Positions 42,529 through 50,553 of a DNA stretch of 64,000 nucleotides are shown here, in pieces. The first letter of the stretch is position 1, and each line of letters opens with the position of its first letter. The stretch is from Rubrobacter xylanophilus (lineage in GTDB: Bacteria > Actinomycetota > Rubrobacteria > Rubrobacterales > Rubrobacteraceae): the NCBI RefSeq assembly GCF_007164525.1, contig NZ_AP019791.1, forward strand, positions 248,001-312,000, read 5' to 3'. The position numbers were made by a program, and so were the translations under genes. The notes beneath the pieces were generated by a model. The model did not search any database. It was not told where the DNA came from and saw nothing but the letters and a program-made list of their open reading frames with translations.

Positions 42529-44490
42529 TTAGCTCCAGGGTGTATGTCCCTTCGAAGAGGGTGCGTGCGTGCATGCGTCGTTGCCCGCAAGGTCTGCGGC
42601 GTGGCCGTTTGGGGTTGGTTTTCTTTCTTCCGCTATATAGGTAGAAGTTGCGGACGAATAAAACTTACGCTCGTTCCCGCTCTCCCCGGCCGGACGATGG
42701 TAGCGGTAAGGGTCGCCGCGCCTGCCGCTGCCGGAGCGCAGAACCACACCCTCCTCTACGAGCCGGGTCAAGGTAGCCGCAGCCACAGTCCGCCCGACAC
42801 CGCGGCCTCTCACCGCGTCAACCACCTCAGCCGTGGTCATGGCATGCTCCTGTAGGGCGGGGAGCGTGTCCAGGATGGCTTCTCGGGCCTGCTGTTGTGC
42901 GAACGCCGCGGTGTCGCCAAGGGCTCTGTAGCCCTCGTCGGTAAGCTCGATAACGAGCTTGTCGGGCGTGCCGTCAAACCGGCTCAGGCTCTCGATCACG
43001 CGCACCGTCGGGCGTGTGTTGCCCTCCGGTCGCCGCAGCGAGAGGATAATGTCAACCGCCCCGCCAAACGCGCTGCTGCCGCGGGCGGCCTCGCCAACCT
43101 CTCCACCGCCCTTTCGCTCGTGGCGGCAGAAGAGCACCGCCAGCCCTTCGCCCGCCGCACGCTGCAACGGCTGGACGGCCCGCAGCGCCTCGCCTGCGCT
43201 ATTCTCGGCGTCGCCCCGCAGCCCTGCGAACTGCCCCAGCGTGTCAACGACCAGCACGCCAGCCCCCACTTCGCGGGCGAACTCTGTTGCAGCGTCTGCG
43301 AGTTCGGGCCACGGTACGTCTGGGTGTTCGTGCCAGTAGAGAACATGCAGGTCGTCCCGGTCCCCGAGCCCGGCCCGCTCCAGTGCCTGCCGGAACGACG
43401 CGGGCTGCTGCTCCGTGAGAAAAACCGCGGCAGTTTTCTTGGTCGGCCGGCCAAGGAATGACCGCCCGTCCAACACAGCGCGGAGCATGTGGGTGACGAG
43501 CGTGGTCTTGCCCGCGCTCTTGATCTTGCCGTCCAACTCGGTTATCGCACCGGAGGCCAGGAACCCCTGCACTATCCACGCGGGCTCTGAAGGCGTCTCT
43601 TCGCTGATCTCGCGGGCGGTCCGGAACCTGATCTTTCTTTCGTCCGCAACTCCCATCCTATACGCGGACGAAAGAAAATCGTTCCCCGAGTCCGGCTCAT
43701 AACGGGCCACGGAGCGAGCGATGGCCGCGACCTCCGTCTCCGGCAAGGGAGGTTTGCAACGCCGCTCGTTGACCGCGAGCAGTACGGCCATGATTGTCTC
43801 CGGATCGGTGCCGTGCCGCCGGAGGGAGCCCGCAATCCTCGTCAGCGCCTCGTTCCTTTTGCCCTTGCGGATCGGCCCCTCCCCGACCGGCTCGCCGTGC
43901 TGTCGCCGCCCCTCCTCCTCGGGCGGCAGCTCGTTTGCCACGCCCCGGAGGTCGCGTTCCTCGGGCTTAAGCCACAGGAGCCGCACGGCTGGCCGGTCCG
44001 GGTACTTTAGATTCCGACCGGTCGGCAGCCGGAGCAGTTGAACCAGGTCAGCCCCGCTCGGATCCGCGCCCAGGACTTGCGCGACCCTCCGGTTCATCTG
44101 CGCTGCCAGCTGCGGCGGGCAGGAACGCGACAGCCTCCAGAAGGCGTGGTAGCGGCCCGGCGAAGTCGTGACCACAGCGGTGGGGCGCAGCGGCTCCGTC
44201 TCAGGCAGCTCCCCGCCACCGTCCAGATCAGCCCAGATGACGCGCACAGGGCCTGCGTTCTCGGTGATCCTGCGGGGTTTCCCAAGCGGCGCGGGGCAGA
44301 AAAAGACCTCGCGGTCGCGGGCCGCCTCGTTCTCGGCCCAATTCGCGGCCTCCCGGAGGCCTCCGGGGAGCGGGAAGAACCGCTCACTGAGTCCGGCAAG
44401 CCGTCCATCGCGCCTCCCAGCGCTAACGACAGCCACAAAACCCCTGGCTCCGCCGAGGGTGTGGCGGAGGAACCGCTCGCAGCTGCTCAT
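42529..44490 (-). CDS. primase-helicase (AEP-like primase, PriCT, RepA-like AAA ATPase)
   Basis: A 653-residue replication protein. The N-terminal part has a RepB/D5-type primase-like segment (VRVIWADLDGGG, then TTSPGRYHAFWRL). Residues about 210-270 resemble a PriCT linker domain (RNEALTRIAGSLRRHG). Then comes a RepA-like ATPase with P-loop GKIKSAGKTT, one residue longer than the classic Walker A, and Walker B VLVVDTLG. A winged helix lies near the C-terminus (MTTAEVVDAVRGRG). ATG 44490 has GGAGG 7 nt upstream. It suggests that the element replicates or did so as a plasmid or satellite. Confidence 0.82.
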   Translation of the reverse strand: MSSCERFLRHTLGGARGFVAVVSAGRRDGRLAGLSERFFPLPGGLREAANWAENEAARDREVFFCPAPLGKPRRITENAGPVRVIWADLDGGGELPETEPLRPTAVVTTSPGRYHAFWRLSRSCPPQLAAQMNRRVAQVLGADPSGADLVQLLRLPTGRNLKYPDRPAVRLLWLKPEERDLRGVANELPPEEEGRRQHGEPVGEGPIRKGKRNEALTRIAGSLRRHGTDPETIMAVLLAVNERRCKPPLPETEVAAIARSVARYEPDSGNDFLSSAYRMGVADERKIRFRTAREISEETPSEPAWIVQGFLASGAITELDGKIKSAGKTTLVTHMLRAVLDGRSFLGRPTKKTAAVFLTEQQPASFRQALERAGLGDRDDLHVLYWHEHPDVPWPELADAATEFAREVGAGVLVVDTLGQFAGLRGDAENSAGEALRAVQPLQRAAGEGLAVLFCRHERKGGGEVGEAARGSSAFGGAVDIILSLRRPEGNTRPTVRVIESLSRFDGTPDKLVIELTDEGYRALGDTAAFAQQQAREAILDTLPALQEHAMTTAEVVDAVRGRGVGRTVAAATLTRLVEEGVVLRSGSGRRGDPYRYHRPAGESGNERKFYSSATSTYIAEERKPTPNGHAADLAGNDACTHAPSSKGHTPWS

Positions 44491-44728
44491 CGTCCCACCT
44501 CCCCGGCAAGTTGCGCCAGCTCGGGCATGGGGGTGTAACGATGGTGGAAAATCCGTTGGCGATGGGTTATAGTTTGCATGTTCCGTTTCAGTCCGATCCT
44601 CCCGTCCGTTCCTTGCTTGATCAGGGGGGACCGGCTCTTTTCTCTCACCTCCTATGTGATAGTTTTTTGAGCTCTCCAGTATTGGGCATTATAACTCACA
44701 ATTTGCATACAATGTATAATTGTACACG
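44491..44728. promoter_or_regulatory. AT-rich spacer with a TACAAT-N5-ATTGTA palindrome
   Basis: The gap between the AlpA-like gene and the primase-helicase is far more AT-rich than the surroundings. TACAAT and ATTGTA (44708-44724) form a 6-bp inverted repeat with a 5-nt centre. The hexamer TTTGCA occurs three times near 44570, 44702 and 44735. This could be a promoter-operator for the primase operon or part of a replication origin. Confidence 0.4.
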
Positions 44729-44920
44729 CTATTCCGTATGCGTTTGCAATATGCGCCGCAGCTCCGCTACTGGAACGAGTCGACGCCCGCCGATTTTGAT
44801 GGCTCGGATCTCTTTGCGGCGAATTGCTCTGTAGAGGGTGGTGCGACCAATCCCCAGCAGCCGCGCTGCCTCCTCGGGGCTGACCGCCAGCCGTTCGCCG
44901 TTCTCGTTCAGGATGCTCAC
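44729..44920 (-). CDS. AlpA-like excisionase/regulator with HTH_17 domain
   Basis: A 63-residue DNA-binding protein: LAVSPEEAARLLGIGRTTLYRAIRRKEI, then IKIGGRRLVPVAELRRIL. GTG 44920 is chosen because AAAGGAGGTTGCG lies right before it; longer in-frame starts to 44986 lack a ribosome site. It heads the element's right-hand operon. AlpA-type proteins switch on integrase or replication genes of cryptic elements. It differs from the excisionase-like protein beside int. Confidence 0.8.
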   Translation of the reverse strand: MSILNENGERLAVSPEEAARLLGIGRTTLYRAIRRKEIRAIKIGGRRLVPVAELRRILQTHTE

Positions 44921-44956
44921 CGCAACCTCCTTTAGGTCGCGGCGCTCCCGGAAACG

Positions 44957-45021
44957 CCGAAAGGGCACGCCGGAGAAGACCGGCAAATAGGCCGGTGCTT
45001 AACCCCGGCGCACCCTTTCGG
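44957..45021 (-). ncRNA. structured 65-nt leader element before the AlpA-like gene
   Basis: CCGAAAGGG and CCCTTTCGG form a perfect 9-bp outer stem. A symmetric CA/CA internal loop follows, then a 6-bp stem CGCCGG/CCGGCG, and inside it a hairpin ACCGGC/GCCGGT with a 6-nt loop. It lies between a TATAAT promoter and the AlpA-like start codon, so it would be in the 5' leader. It could be an attenuator, a small regulatory RNA or, as DNA, a cruciform origin. No known riboswitch class is recognised. Confidence 0.45.
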
Positions 45022-45098
45022 ATACCATCGTGGTTCGGTTGGCTATTTTGGAAAGCTAGGCGTTCGGGTGCGCCTGTTTCTTCAATTATCCAACCCTC

Positions 45099-45104
45099 AT
45101 TATA
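45099..45104 (-). promoter_or_regulatory. extended -10 promoter of the AlpA-primase operon
   Basis: TGGTATAAT on the minus strand is a full consensus -10 with an extended TG. No clear -35 is seen. It points toward the AlpA-like gene and would give a leader of about 170 nt containing the hairpin element. Confidence 0.55.
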
Positions 45105-45155
45105 CCACGAGGGCGCTGTGAGACCACGTTTTTCTCTCCGGTCTGCGTGATATGC

Positions 45156-45177
45156 CTTTTACACCAGTTTTACACCA
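45156..45177 (+). repeat. right arm-type integrase site (tandem TTTTACACCA)
   Basis: The same 22-bp block as at 29752-29773, in the same orientation, about 105 bp inside attR. Its identity on both ends of an otherwise unrelated sequence supports a role in integrase binding. Confidence 0.7.
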
Positions 45178-45282
45178 GTGCATATCTGTACCGCCCGGTG
45201 CCGCGCGGCGCCGCTGGGGGAATTTTCGTTGATTTGCAGCTATTTTGGCACATCCTGGCACGCCACGGTACGCCTCTTGCTG

Positions 45283-45328
45283 GACTGAAAATCACGGTGT
45301 CCCCGGTTCGAGTCCGGGTCCCGCCACT
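45283..45328 (+). repeat. attR (tRNA-Phe 3' fragment)
   Basis: A 46-bp exact copy of the 3' part of tRNA-Phe, lacking the 5' half, so it cannot make a tRNA. It marks the right border of the element. The next chromosomal gene ends 6 bp further on. Confidence 0.93.
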
Positions 45329-45333
45329 TCTCC

Positions 45334-45702
45334 TTAACTGCCGAAGAGGCGGCCGGAGGACGCCGGTCCTTCGGCTCTGAGTTTCTCCAGGAGGTCCGTG
45401 GCGTTGAGGTAGCGGATCCTTAGCCCCGCAAGCTTCCGGCTGGCCTCCAGGTACTCCTCGTGATCCATGCGGGTAGCCGCCCTCTCGGCCGCGTGCCGGA
45501 CGTCGGTGAGCTGCTGGCCGGTCAGGTCCCGTTCCAGCTCCACCACCTGCACCCTCAGCCGCCATATCTTCTCGTAGAGCTCCTGCTTGCGCGCGGGGTC
45601 GAGCAGGCCCTTTCTGGCCCCGAGCGTGTCCATGACCGCTTGTTCGAGATCTCTTCGAGCCCGCTCCAGCCGCGCCTCGAGGTCTCCCGCAGGTTGTGCC
45701 AC
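45334..45702 (-). CDS. hypothetical coiled-coil protein
   Basis: A 122-residue charged helical protein (LEARLERARRDLEQAV, then YEKIWRLRVQVVELERDL) from GTG 45702. It has no TM segment or known motif. It is the first chromosomal gene beyond attR and would have faced tRNA-Phe before the element integrated. It follows the Vps62-type gene on the same strand after about 90 nt. Confidence 0.65.
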   Translation of the reverse strand: MAQPAGDLEARLERARRDLEQAVMDTLGARKGLLDPARKQELYEKIWRLRVQVVELERDLTGQQLTDVRHAAERAATRMDHEEYLEASRKLAGLRIRYLNATDLLEKLRAEGPASSGRLFGS

Positions 45703-45789
45703 GTCCTTCCCTCCGCCTTTTCGCTCGTGTTGCAGGCAAACGATACCCTGCCTCCCGGGGCTCTGCAGGGAATCGCTTCGCCCGCCGGC

Positions 45790-47631
45790 TCAGGTCTTGA
45801 GCTCCCTGAGGTTCTCCCAGAGCATGTAGCCCGCCGCGAGGAGCACCGCCGCCACCACCGTCTCCCAGAAGAACTCGTAGAGCAGGACGAGCGCGGAGAC
45901 GGTCGCCAGCCCGACGGTTACGCTGGTCGTGAGCTCGACGAGCCGCCGCCTGAATCCCGACTCTATGAAGACGAGCAGCGACACGAGGCCTACGAGCCCG
46001 AGGGCGAGGTACTCGCGGGCGAAGAGCGCCAGGAGCACGAACCCCACCATCGTGAGCGCGATGCTCACTGCGGCCCAGGCCTCCGCCAGCCTGCCGAAGC
46101 GCAGATTCCCGTCGGAGGCGGGCTCGGCGGCCCGCCGGATGTGGGAGCGGGGATCTCCCTTCTCGCCGGAGCGTAGGCGCTCCTCACTGGCCCGCAGGGC
46201 CTCTATGAGCACCTCCTCGGAGGCCAGCTCTTCCCGCATCCGGGCCAGCTCCCGCGACGCTTCCTCCAGGGCTCTCTTCTTTTTCTCGAGCTGTTTGCCC
46301 GTGTGCGGCTGACCGGCGAGCGCCTCCACCTCGATACCGAGACCGGCCACCTCGGCACCCTTGCGGTCGACCTCCTCCTGCAGCCGTCGACAGCGCTCCT
46401 CGGCCCGGCGCCGCCGGCCTGCGGCGTGCACGAGTACCTGATCGGGGGGCGGCACCTTCTCTAGACCGGCCCAGCCGGTGGGGTCGTGCCAGGAGCGGCG
46501 CACGGTGCCGTCCCGGTTGTACATGGGGCCGGCGGGGGCATCCTCTCCGGCCACCGGATCCCGGGCGTAGAGCCCCCACAGTCCCCGGTATCCCGAGACC
46601 CAGCCGGGCACGGGGTCCAGCAGGTGGACCACGCACCACTCCCGTTCGCCGCCGGGGCCGATGCTCACCCCGTCCCCCCGGGCGTAGTCGACGAAGGGGA
46701 TCTTGAGTGCGTGGTGGTCGCTGTTCTCGTCCCCGTTGCGCTCCCTGTACTGGCGGAACGCCCGGTGCCAGAGGCCGCGGGCGCCGTCCAGAGCCCGCAC
46801 CACGGGAGCGAGCAGCGGTAGCTCCAGCTCGGCGAGGTAGTCGCCGGGGGAGAAGTACTTGGCGTGGGAGCCGGCGGCGGCGTAGATGACCGGATGCTCA
46901 CCGACTTTCTCCAGCTCCGGATCGTCCCAGCGGCGCCGGAGGTCGTCTCCGGAGAGGTCGTGGGAGGCGCAGGCGACCCACTCCGGACGCAGCTCGCCAT
47001 CCTCCGCCCGGTAAAGGTAGATGCAGACCATCTCCCAGTCGGCCTCGTGGTCGTTGAGCCCGAAGAAGCCACTGCGCCAGTTGTTGAAAGGGTAGAAGAA
47101 CCAGTACTGCAGAACGACCCACCCGCCCTGTTCCACCACCCGCCCGTAGTAGCAGTGGCGTTCCCGCCCACCGGTCATCTTCTCGTACGCTATGGAAGCG
47201 GCCGCCGCCGTGTCCCCAGAGACCCGCCCCCGCACCAGCAGGGTGAGCGAGAAGAGCACGTCCAGAAACCGCGGCACGTATCCGACCCGGGCGAGACGGC
47301 CCCTCCCGGCCCGAAACTCCTCTTCTTTGCCGTGCCGCCGGGCCCGGCTCTGCTGGACCTTGTATGCGGCGAACTGCGCTACGTTTAGCGGGTCGATGAA
47401 CTTGAGATAATACACCGCATCGGAGTCCCAATCGCGGAGCTCGGCGAGCCGCTCCAGCGTGAGCTCGCCCTCCGGCACCAGACAGACCGGCTCCTCGTTC
47501 GGCCTCTGGACCCAGAGGCTGCATGCCCGGACGTACTCCCCGACGTCCACCGGCAGAAAGCGCTCTCCCCTGGTGTAACGGACCACGGGCTCGAAGCGCC
47601 GGAGCAGCGCTTCTCTCTCGGCGTCGTTCAT
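45790..47631 (-). CDS. Vps62-domain protein with coiled coil and C-terminal membrane segments
   Basis: A 613-residue protein. The central part has the Vps62/DUF946 marks YWFFYPFNNW, NDHEADWEMV and HPVIYAAAGSHAKYF. A coiled coil of about 100 residues follows (RRRRAEERCRRLQEEVDRKG and KKKRALEEASRELARM), then three or four TM helices at the end. Vps62-like domains occur in yeast and plants and sporadically in bacteria, often in long surface or toxin-like proteins; their chemistry is unsettled. ATG 47631 shares ATGA with the stop of the upstream membrane gene, which fixes the start. Confidence 0.75.
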   Translation of the reverse strand: MNDAEREALLRRFEPVVRYTRGERFLPVDVGEYVRACSLWVQRPNEEPVCLVPEGELTLERLAELRDWDSDAVYYLKFIDPLNVAQFAAYKVQQSRARRHGKEEEFRAGRGRLARVGYVPRFLDVLFSLTLLVRGRVSGDTAAAASIAYEKMTGGRERHCYYGRVVEQGGWVVLQYWFFYPFNNWRSGFFGLNDHEADWEMVCIYLYRAEDGELRPEWVACASHDLSGDDLRRRWDDPELEKVGEHPVIYAAAGSHAKYFSPGDYLAELELPLLAPVVRALDGARGLWHRAFRQYRERNGDENSDHHALKIPFVDYARGDGVSIGPGGEREWCVVHLLDPVPGWVSGYRGLWGLYARDPVAGEDAPAGPMYNRDGTVRRSWHDPTGWAGLEKVPPPDQVLVHAAGRRRRAEERCRRLQEEVDRKGAEVAGLGIEVEALAGQPHTGKQLEKKKRALEEASRELARMREELASEEVLIEALRASEERLRSGEKGDPRSHIRRAAEPASDGNLRFGRLAEAWAAVSIALTMVGFVLLALFAREYLALGLVGLVSLLVFIESGFRRRLVELTTSVTVGLATVSALVLLYEFFWETVVAAVLLAAGYMLWENLRELKT

Positions 47632-48101
47632 GCCCGCCCGGGTCCGCCCGGACGGAAGGAGGCCCTTATCCCCTGGGAGTTGAGATAGAAGACCATCACC
47701 GTAGAGTAGGCCATGACGGCATACAGATAGCCGGGCACCTCCTCCAAGAGCAGGTACAGGGTGAGCGAGACCGCGAGGCTGAGCCCTTGCAGCATCATGG
47801 CGATCAACCACGCCGTCCCCCACAGCCGGAAGAAGCCCACGGCGGCGGTCAGCGCCAGCGGCGCCAGCACCAGAAAGCCCACCGCGACCGGCGTGCCCCA
47901 CGGTCGCAGCTCCGGAAAGAGCTCCACCAAAACCGGGCTCGTGAAGTTCAGGGTTCCCGCAACCGCAAGCCCCGTTGCCTCGAGCAACAACAAGCCGCCG
48001 ACGAGGTGCAGCGGCCACCGGCTCACGCCGAGCTCCTTCATCCGGCGCTCGACCGCCCGATCCGTCTTTTCTTCTTCAGAAGCCCCCACAACACCGGACA
48101 T
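47628..48101 (-). CDS. membrane protein (4 TM), unknown
   Basis: A 157-residue protein with an acidic cytosolic start and about four TM helices (LHLVGGLLLLEATGLAVAG, VAVGFLVLAPLALTAAVGFF and others). It ends in a short basic tail. It overlaps the Vps62-type gene by 4 nt, so the two are likely made together and may work as a membrane pair. No family name is recognised. Confidence 0.7.
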   Translation of the reverse strand: MSGVVGASEEEKTDRAVERRMKELGVSRWPLHLVGGLLLLEATGLAVAGTLNFTSPVLVELFPELRPWGTPVAVGFLVLAPLALTAAVGFFRLWGTAWLIAMMLQGLSLAVSLTLYLLLEEVPGYLYAVMAYSTVMVFYLNSQGIRASFRPGGPGRA

Positions 48102-48170
48102 TTTACTCCTCGCGGAGTCGGGATCCCGAGTCTCTCTCTGTTAACTTTGGATTAAGCCCTCCATACCGTG

Positions 48171-48200
48171 TTGACCGTCGCGCAATGGACAAGATATAGT
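48171..48200 (+). promoter_or_regulatory. promoter of the Cys-rich small gene
   Basis: TTGACC at 48171-48176 and TATAGT at 48195-48200 are 18 nt apart in an AT-rich divergent region. Transcription would start about 50 nt before the GTG at 48259. Confidence 0.55.
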
Positions 48201-48258
48201 TGTTAGATACAAAAATATCATTATTCTATGGTGAGGCGTGTGGGGGAAGGAGGCTTCG

Positions 48259-48567
48259 GTGAGGGTTCTGGATCGCCGGGGCGGCTGCTACGAGGTCAGG
48301 GAGTTCGTGTGCGGCAGGGACTATGTGTGGCGTCCTGGATGCGTTGTGGTGGAGTGCGACTGCGGGCGGCGGGAGGTCTTCACGTTCTTACGGAGCGTCT
48401 GCGGCTGCGGGGCGGACCATGCGGAGGTGGTGAGGAGGGAGCTACTCGCGGGTGGGCTGGTGGAGGAGCCTCCGTGGGAGAGGGACTACCGGGAGTGGTT
48501 GCTCGGGGGAGGGAGGAGACTTCTCCGTTCCGAGCTGTGCGACCGGGAGGAGTGGGAGGAGATCTAG
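48259..48567 (+). CDS. small Cys-rich protein, possible zinc site
   Basis: A 102-residue protein. VECDCGRR and SVCGCGADH give two CxC pairs 15 residues apart, a likely metal-binding ribbon. GTG 48259 is chosen over GTG 48238 because AAGGAGG lies 6 nt before it. The C-terminus is rich in Trp, Arg and Glu. The next gene begins at the base after its stop. No family is recognised. Confidence 0.6.
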   Translation: MRVLDRRGGCYEVREFVCGRDYVWRPGCVVVECDCGRREVFTFLRSVCGCGADHAEVVRRELLAGGLVEEPPWERDYREWLLGGGRRLLRSELCDREEWEEI

Positions 48568-48936
48568 GTGAGCGAGGATACACTGCATGCCGGGCTTCTG
48601 CCCTCCCGGTCGGAGGTGTGTATCCACTACCTCATCGTGCCGCTGCGCCGGCGGGGGGTGGAGACGCCGCATACCCTGCTCGACTCCGGCGAGGAGGTTC
48701 TGCCCGTCTTCTGCTCCCGGGAGGCCGCCCAGCGGTTCCTGAAGCAGCGGCGGCTGGGGGAAGGGTGGGGCGTGCGGGAGTTCTCGAGCGGCGAGCTGAT
48801 CTCACTGCTCTTCGCCCTGCACGGGAGGGTGCGCTGCGTTTTGCCGAACCCGCTCCCGGATCATCCCCGCAGGGCCGACCCGCTCGCCACACCGGTGAGC
48901 TGGGACCGGTTCATGGAGTTTCTGATCGGCGGCTGA
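48568..48936 (+). CDS. hypothetical protein, weakly SseB-like
   Basis: A 122-residue protein starting at GTG 48568, directly after the upstream stop. The segment EVLPVFCSREAAQRFL resembles the SseB N-terminal pattern in which a strand is followed by FxSxEAAxxF. The resemblance is short, so the function stays open. It is cotranscribed with the Cys-rich gene and ends before a hairpin shared with the sigma factor gene. Confidence 0.6.
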   Translation: MSEDTLHAGLLPSRSEVCIHYLIVPLRRRGVETPHTLLDSGEEVLPVFCSREAAQRFLKQRRLGEGWGVREFSSGELISLLFALHGRVRCVLPNPLPDHPRRADPLATPVSWDRFMEFLIGG

Positions 48937-48944
48937 AAGAGAAC

Positions 48945-48977
48945 GCCGGCCGCCCTCTTCGCGTGAGGACGGCCGGC
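48945..48977. terminator. bidirectional hairpin between convergent genes
   Basis: GCCGGCCG and CGGCCGGC form an 8-bp stem, continued after one C-A mismatch by CCTC/GAGG. It lies in the 66-bp gap between the SseB-like gene and the sigma factor gene. There is no T-run. Confidence 0.6.
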
Positions 48978-49002
48978 AGGGTGTCCGGTCGCGCGGCTTA
49001 TA

Positions 49003-49872
49003 TCAGGCGGCCGCGCCGCCGAGGACGGCGCCGAACTCGCTCTCCTGGATCATGCGCTCCGCCTCCCGCTGGAGCTGCCGCACCCGCTCCCGGGAGACCC
49101 CCAGCTCCTCGCTGAGCTCGGCCAGCGTCGCGGGCTCTCGGTCGTCCAGCCCGTAGCGCCGGACCAGCACGTGGCGGTTGCGCTCGGGCAGGCGCTCGAT
49201 GGCCTTGCGGAGCGCCGCGTTCTCGATGTCGCGGGCCACGGTGCCGGCCGTGTCGGAGGCCCGCTCGTCCTCCACGAACTCCCCGATCTCCGAGGAGTCC
49301 TCCTCGGAGCTGAGGGGCTGGTTCAGGCTGGTGGCATCGGGCATCGCGCCCTTCACCTCGCGCACCTCCTCCGGCGTCCAGCCGAGCTCCTCGGCCACCT
49401 CCTCGTCGGTGGGCTCCCGCTCGAGCCGGGCGGAGAGCTCGTTGTAGGTGCGGGCCATCTTGCGGATCTTCTCGGTCATGTGAACCGGTACCCTTATCGT
49501 GCGGCCCTTGTCCGCAACCGCCCGCTGTACCGCCTGCCTGATCCACCAGGTGGCGTAGGTGGAGAAGCGGAAGCCCCTCTCGGGGTCGAACTTCTCAACC
49601 GCCTTCATCAGCCCTATGTTGCCCTCCTGGATGAGATCCTCAAAGGGCAGCCCGTAGCCGCGGTACTTCTTGGCCACCGAGACGACGAGCCTCAGGTTCT
49701 TCTCGATGAGCTTCTGACGGGCCTTCTTGTCCCCGGCCTTCGCCCTCCTTGAGAGCTCTATCTCCTCCTGGTGCGTCAGAAGTTCTCCCTTGTCTATGCG
49801 GGCGAAGTAGCCGGGAATGAGCTCCGGCGTCTCGTTGTCGCGCTCTGTTCGCTGCGACCTCGCGTTCTCCAT
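49003..49872 (-). CDS. primary-type sigma-70 factor (RpoD/SigA family)
   Basis: A 289-residue sigma factor. Region 1.2 begins [18 protein letters not shown]. Region 2 has [34 protein letters not shown] and the -10 helix [13 protein letters not shown]. Regions 3 and 4 follow, with the -35 [19 protein letters not shown]. Region 1.1 is absent and the protein is shorter than most SigA, so it may be a group 2 paralogue (SigB/HrdB-like). ATG 49872 has AGGAGG upstream. The promoter is a perfect consensus TTGACA/TATAAT with a leader of about 160 nt. Confidence 0.92.
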   Translation of the reverse strand: MENARSQRTERDNETPELIPGYFARIDKGELLTHQEEIELSRRAKAGDKKARQKLIEKNLRLVVSVAKKYRGYGLPFEDLIQEGNIGLMKAVEKFDPERGFRFSTYATWWIRQAVQRAVADKGRTIRVPVHMTEKIRKMARTYNELSARLEREPTDEEVAEELGWTPEEVREVKGAMPDATSLNQPLSSEEDSSEIGEFVEDERASDTAGTVARDIENAALRKAIERLPERNRHVLVRRYGLDDREPATLAELSEELGVSRERVRQLQREAERMIQESEFGAVLGGAAA

Positions 49873-50040
49873 TGCTACCTCCTCTTCTTGTGCTGGGTTC
49901 CCTCAACGCGCCTCTCCGGCCACCGGGCGAGCTTACCCACCCTCCACGCGGGCAAAACCGCGGAGGCATCCTCCTTGCCGATGCGCTACAGGGGGATTTG
50001 CAGGGGTTTTTGGCTACCCGGCTCTCCCGGCGAAACCCAA

Positions 50041-50068
50041 ATTATATTCCTCGAGCGGGGTTTGTCAA
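50041..50068 (-). promoter_or_regulatory. perfect consensus promoter of the sigma factor gene
   Basis: On the minus strand TTGACA (50068-50063) and TATAAT (50046-50041) are separated by 16 nt. Both hexamers match the consensus exactly, which is rare in this GC-rich DNA. It overlaps the last codons of the XRE regulator gene upstream. Confidence 0.8.
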
Positions 50069-50553
50069 GGGGTTCGCCGGTTCTCCGGGTGAGCGAGGAT
50101 GGAGGCTTCGACGGAGCCGGAGTCTGCGGCCACCCGCCGGATCCTGGCCTTCAAGACCCTGCGCTGTTCGCTTTCTTCGGGCAGGGTTTCGTAGAGTTTC
50201 CGGAGGCGCTCCATCTCCTGTGCGAGGGCGCGCGAGAGAGCGCGGAGCCCTTCGAGCGGCGCGTGCTCGAGGCCACGCTCGAACTCCTCCTCACCGGAGG
50301 AGAGGGCCCACTCCAGGGAGAGCGGCGCGCGCTCCGTACCATCCCGGGGGGCCAGGAGATCCTCGGGCCGCACCCCGAGAGCCCGGGCCAGCTTGCGCAG
50401 CGTGCCGAAGTGCGGGCGTTCGATCCGGCCGCTCTCTATCCCTGAGACCGTCGTGGGGCTTACCCCCGCCTCCCGGGCCAGCCGGATCTGGGTCCACATC
50501 CGACTCTCCCGGATGCTGATCAAATTCTCCCCAGCATTCCTCCTCCTGCTCAT
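50065..50553 (-). CDS. XRE-family helix-turn-helix regulator
   Basis: A 162-residue regulator. Residues about 10-65 hold the Cro/CI-type HTH (WTQIRLAREAGVSPTTVSGIESGRIERPHFGTLRKLARAL). The rest is a helical charged domain that probably mediates dimer or partner contact. ATG 50553 is used; the frame stays open to 50667 but the added part is AT-rich intergenic DNA. The gene is divergent from hsp20 across a 136-bp AT-rich spacer and may control it. Confidence 0.85.
   Translation of the reverse strand: MSRRRNAGENLISIRESRMWTQIRLAREAGVSPTTVSGIESGRIERPHFGTLRKLARALGVRPEDLLAPRDGTERAPLSLEWALSSGEEEFERGLEHAPLEGLRALSRALAQEMERLRKLYETLPEESEQRRVLKARIRRVAADSGSVEASILAHPENRRTP

Larger units (their letters stand above)
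29649..45328. mobile_element. integrated element in tRNA-Phe (about 15.7 kb) carrying restriction-modification
   Basis: The limits are two exact 46-bp copies of the tRNA-Phe 3' end, 15,634 bp apart. Just inside are matching 22-bp tandem repeats likely to bind the integrase. The left end carries integrase and excisionase; the centre has a type III-like restriction-modification pair and several insertion-sequence remains; the right end carries an AlpA-like regulator, a primase-helicase and small phage-like proteins. No capsid, terminase or conjugation gene is recognised, so an integrated plasmid or satellite-like element fits better than a full prophage. Several parts are more AT-rich than the flanks. 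Decay in the middle suggests it may no longer move as a unit, although int, xis and both att sites look intact. Confidence 0.9.
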
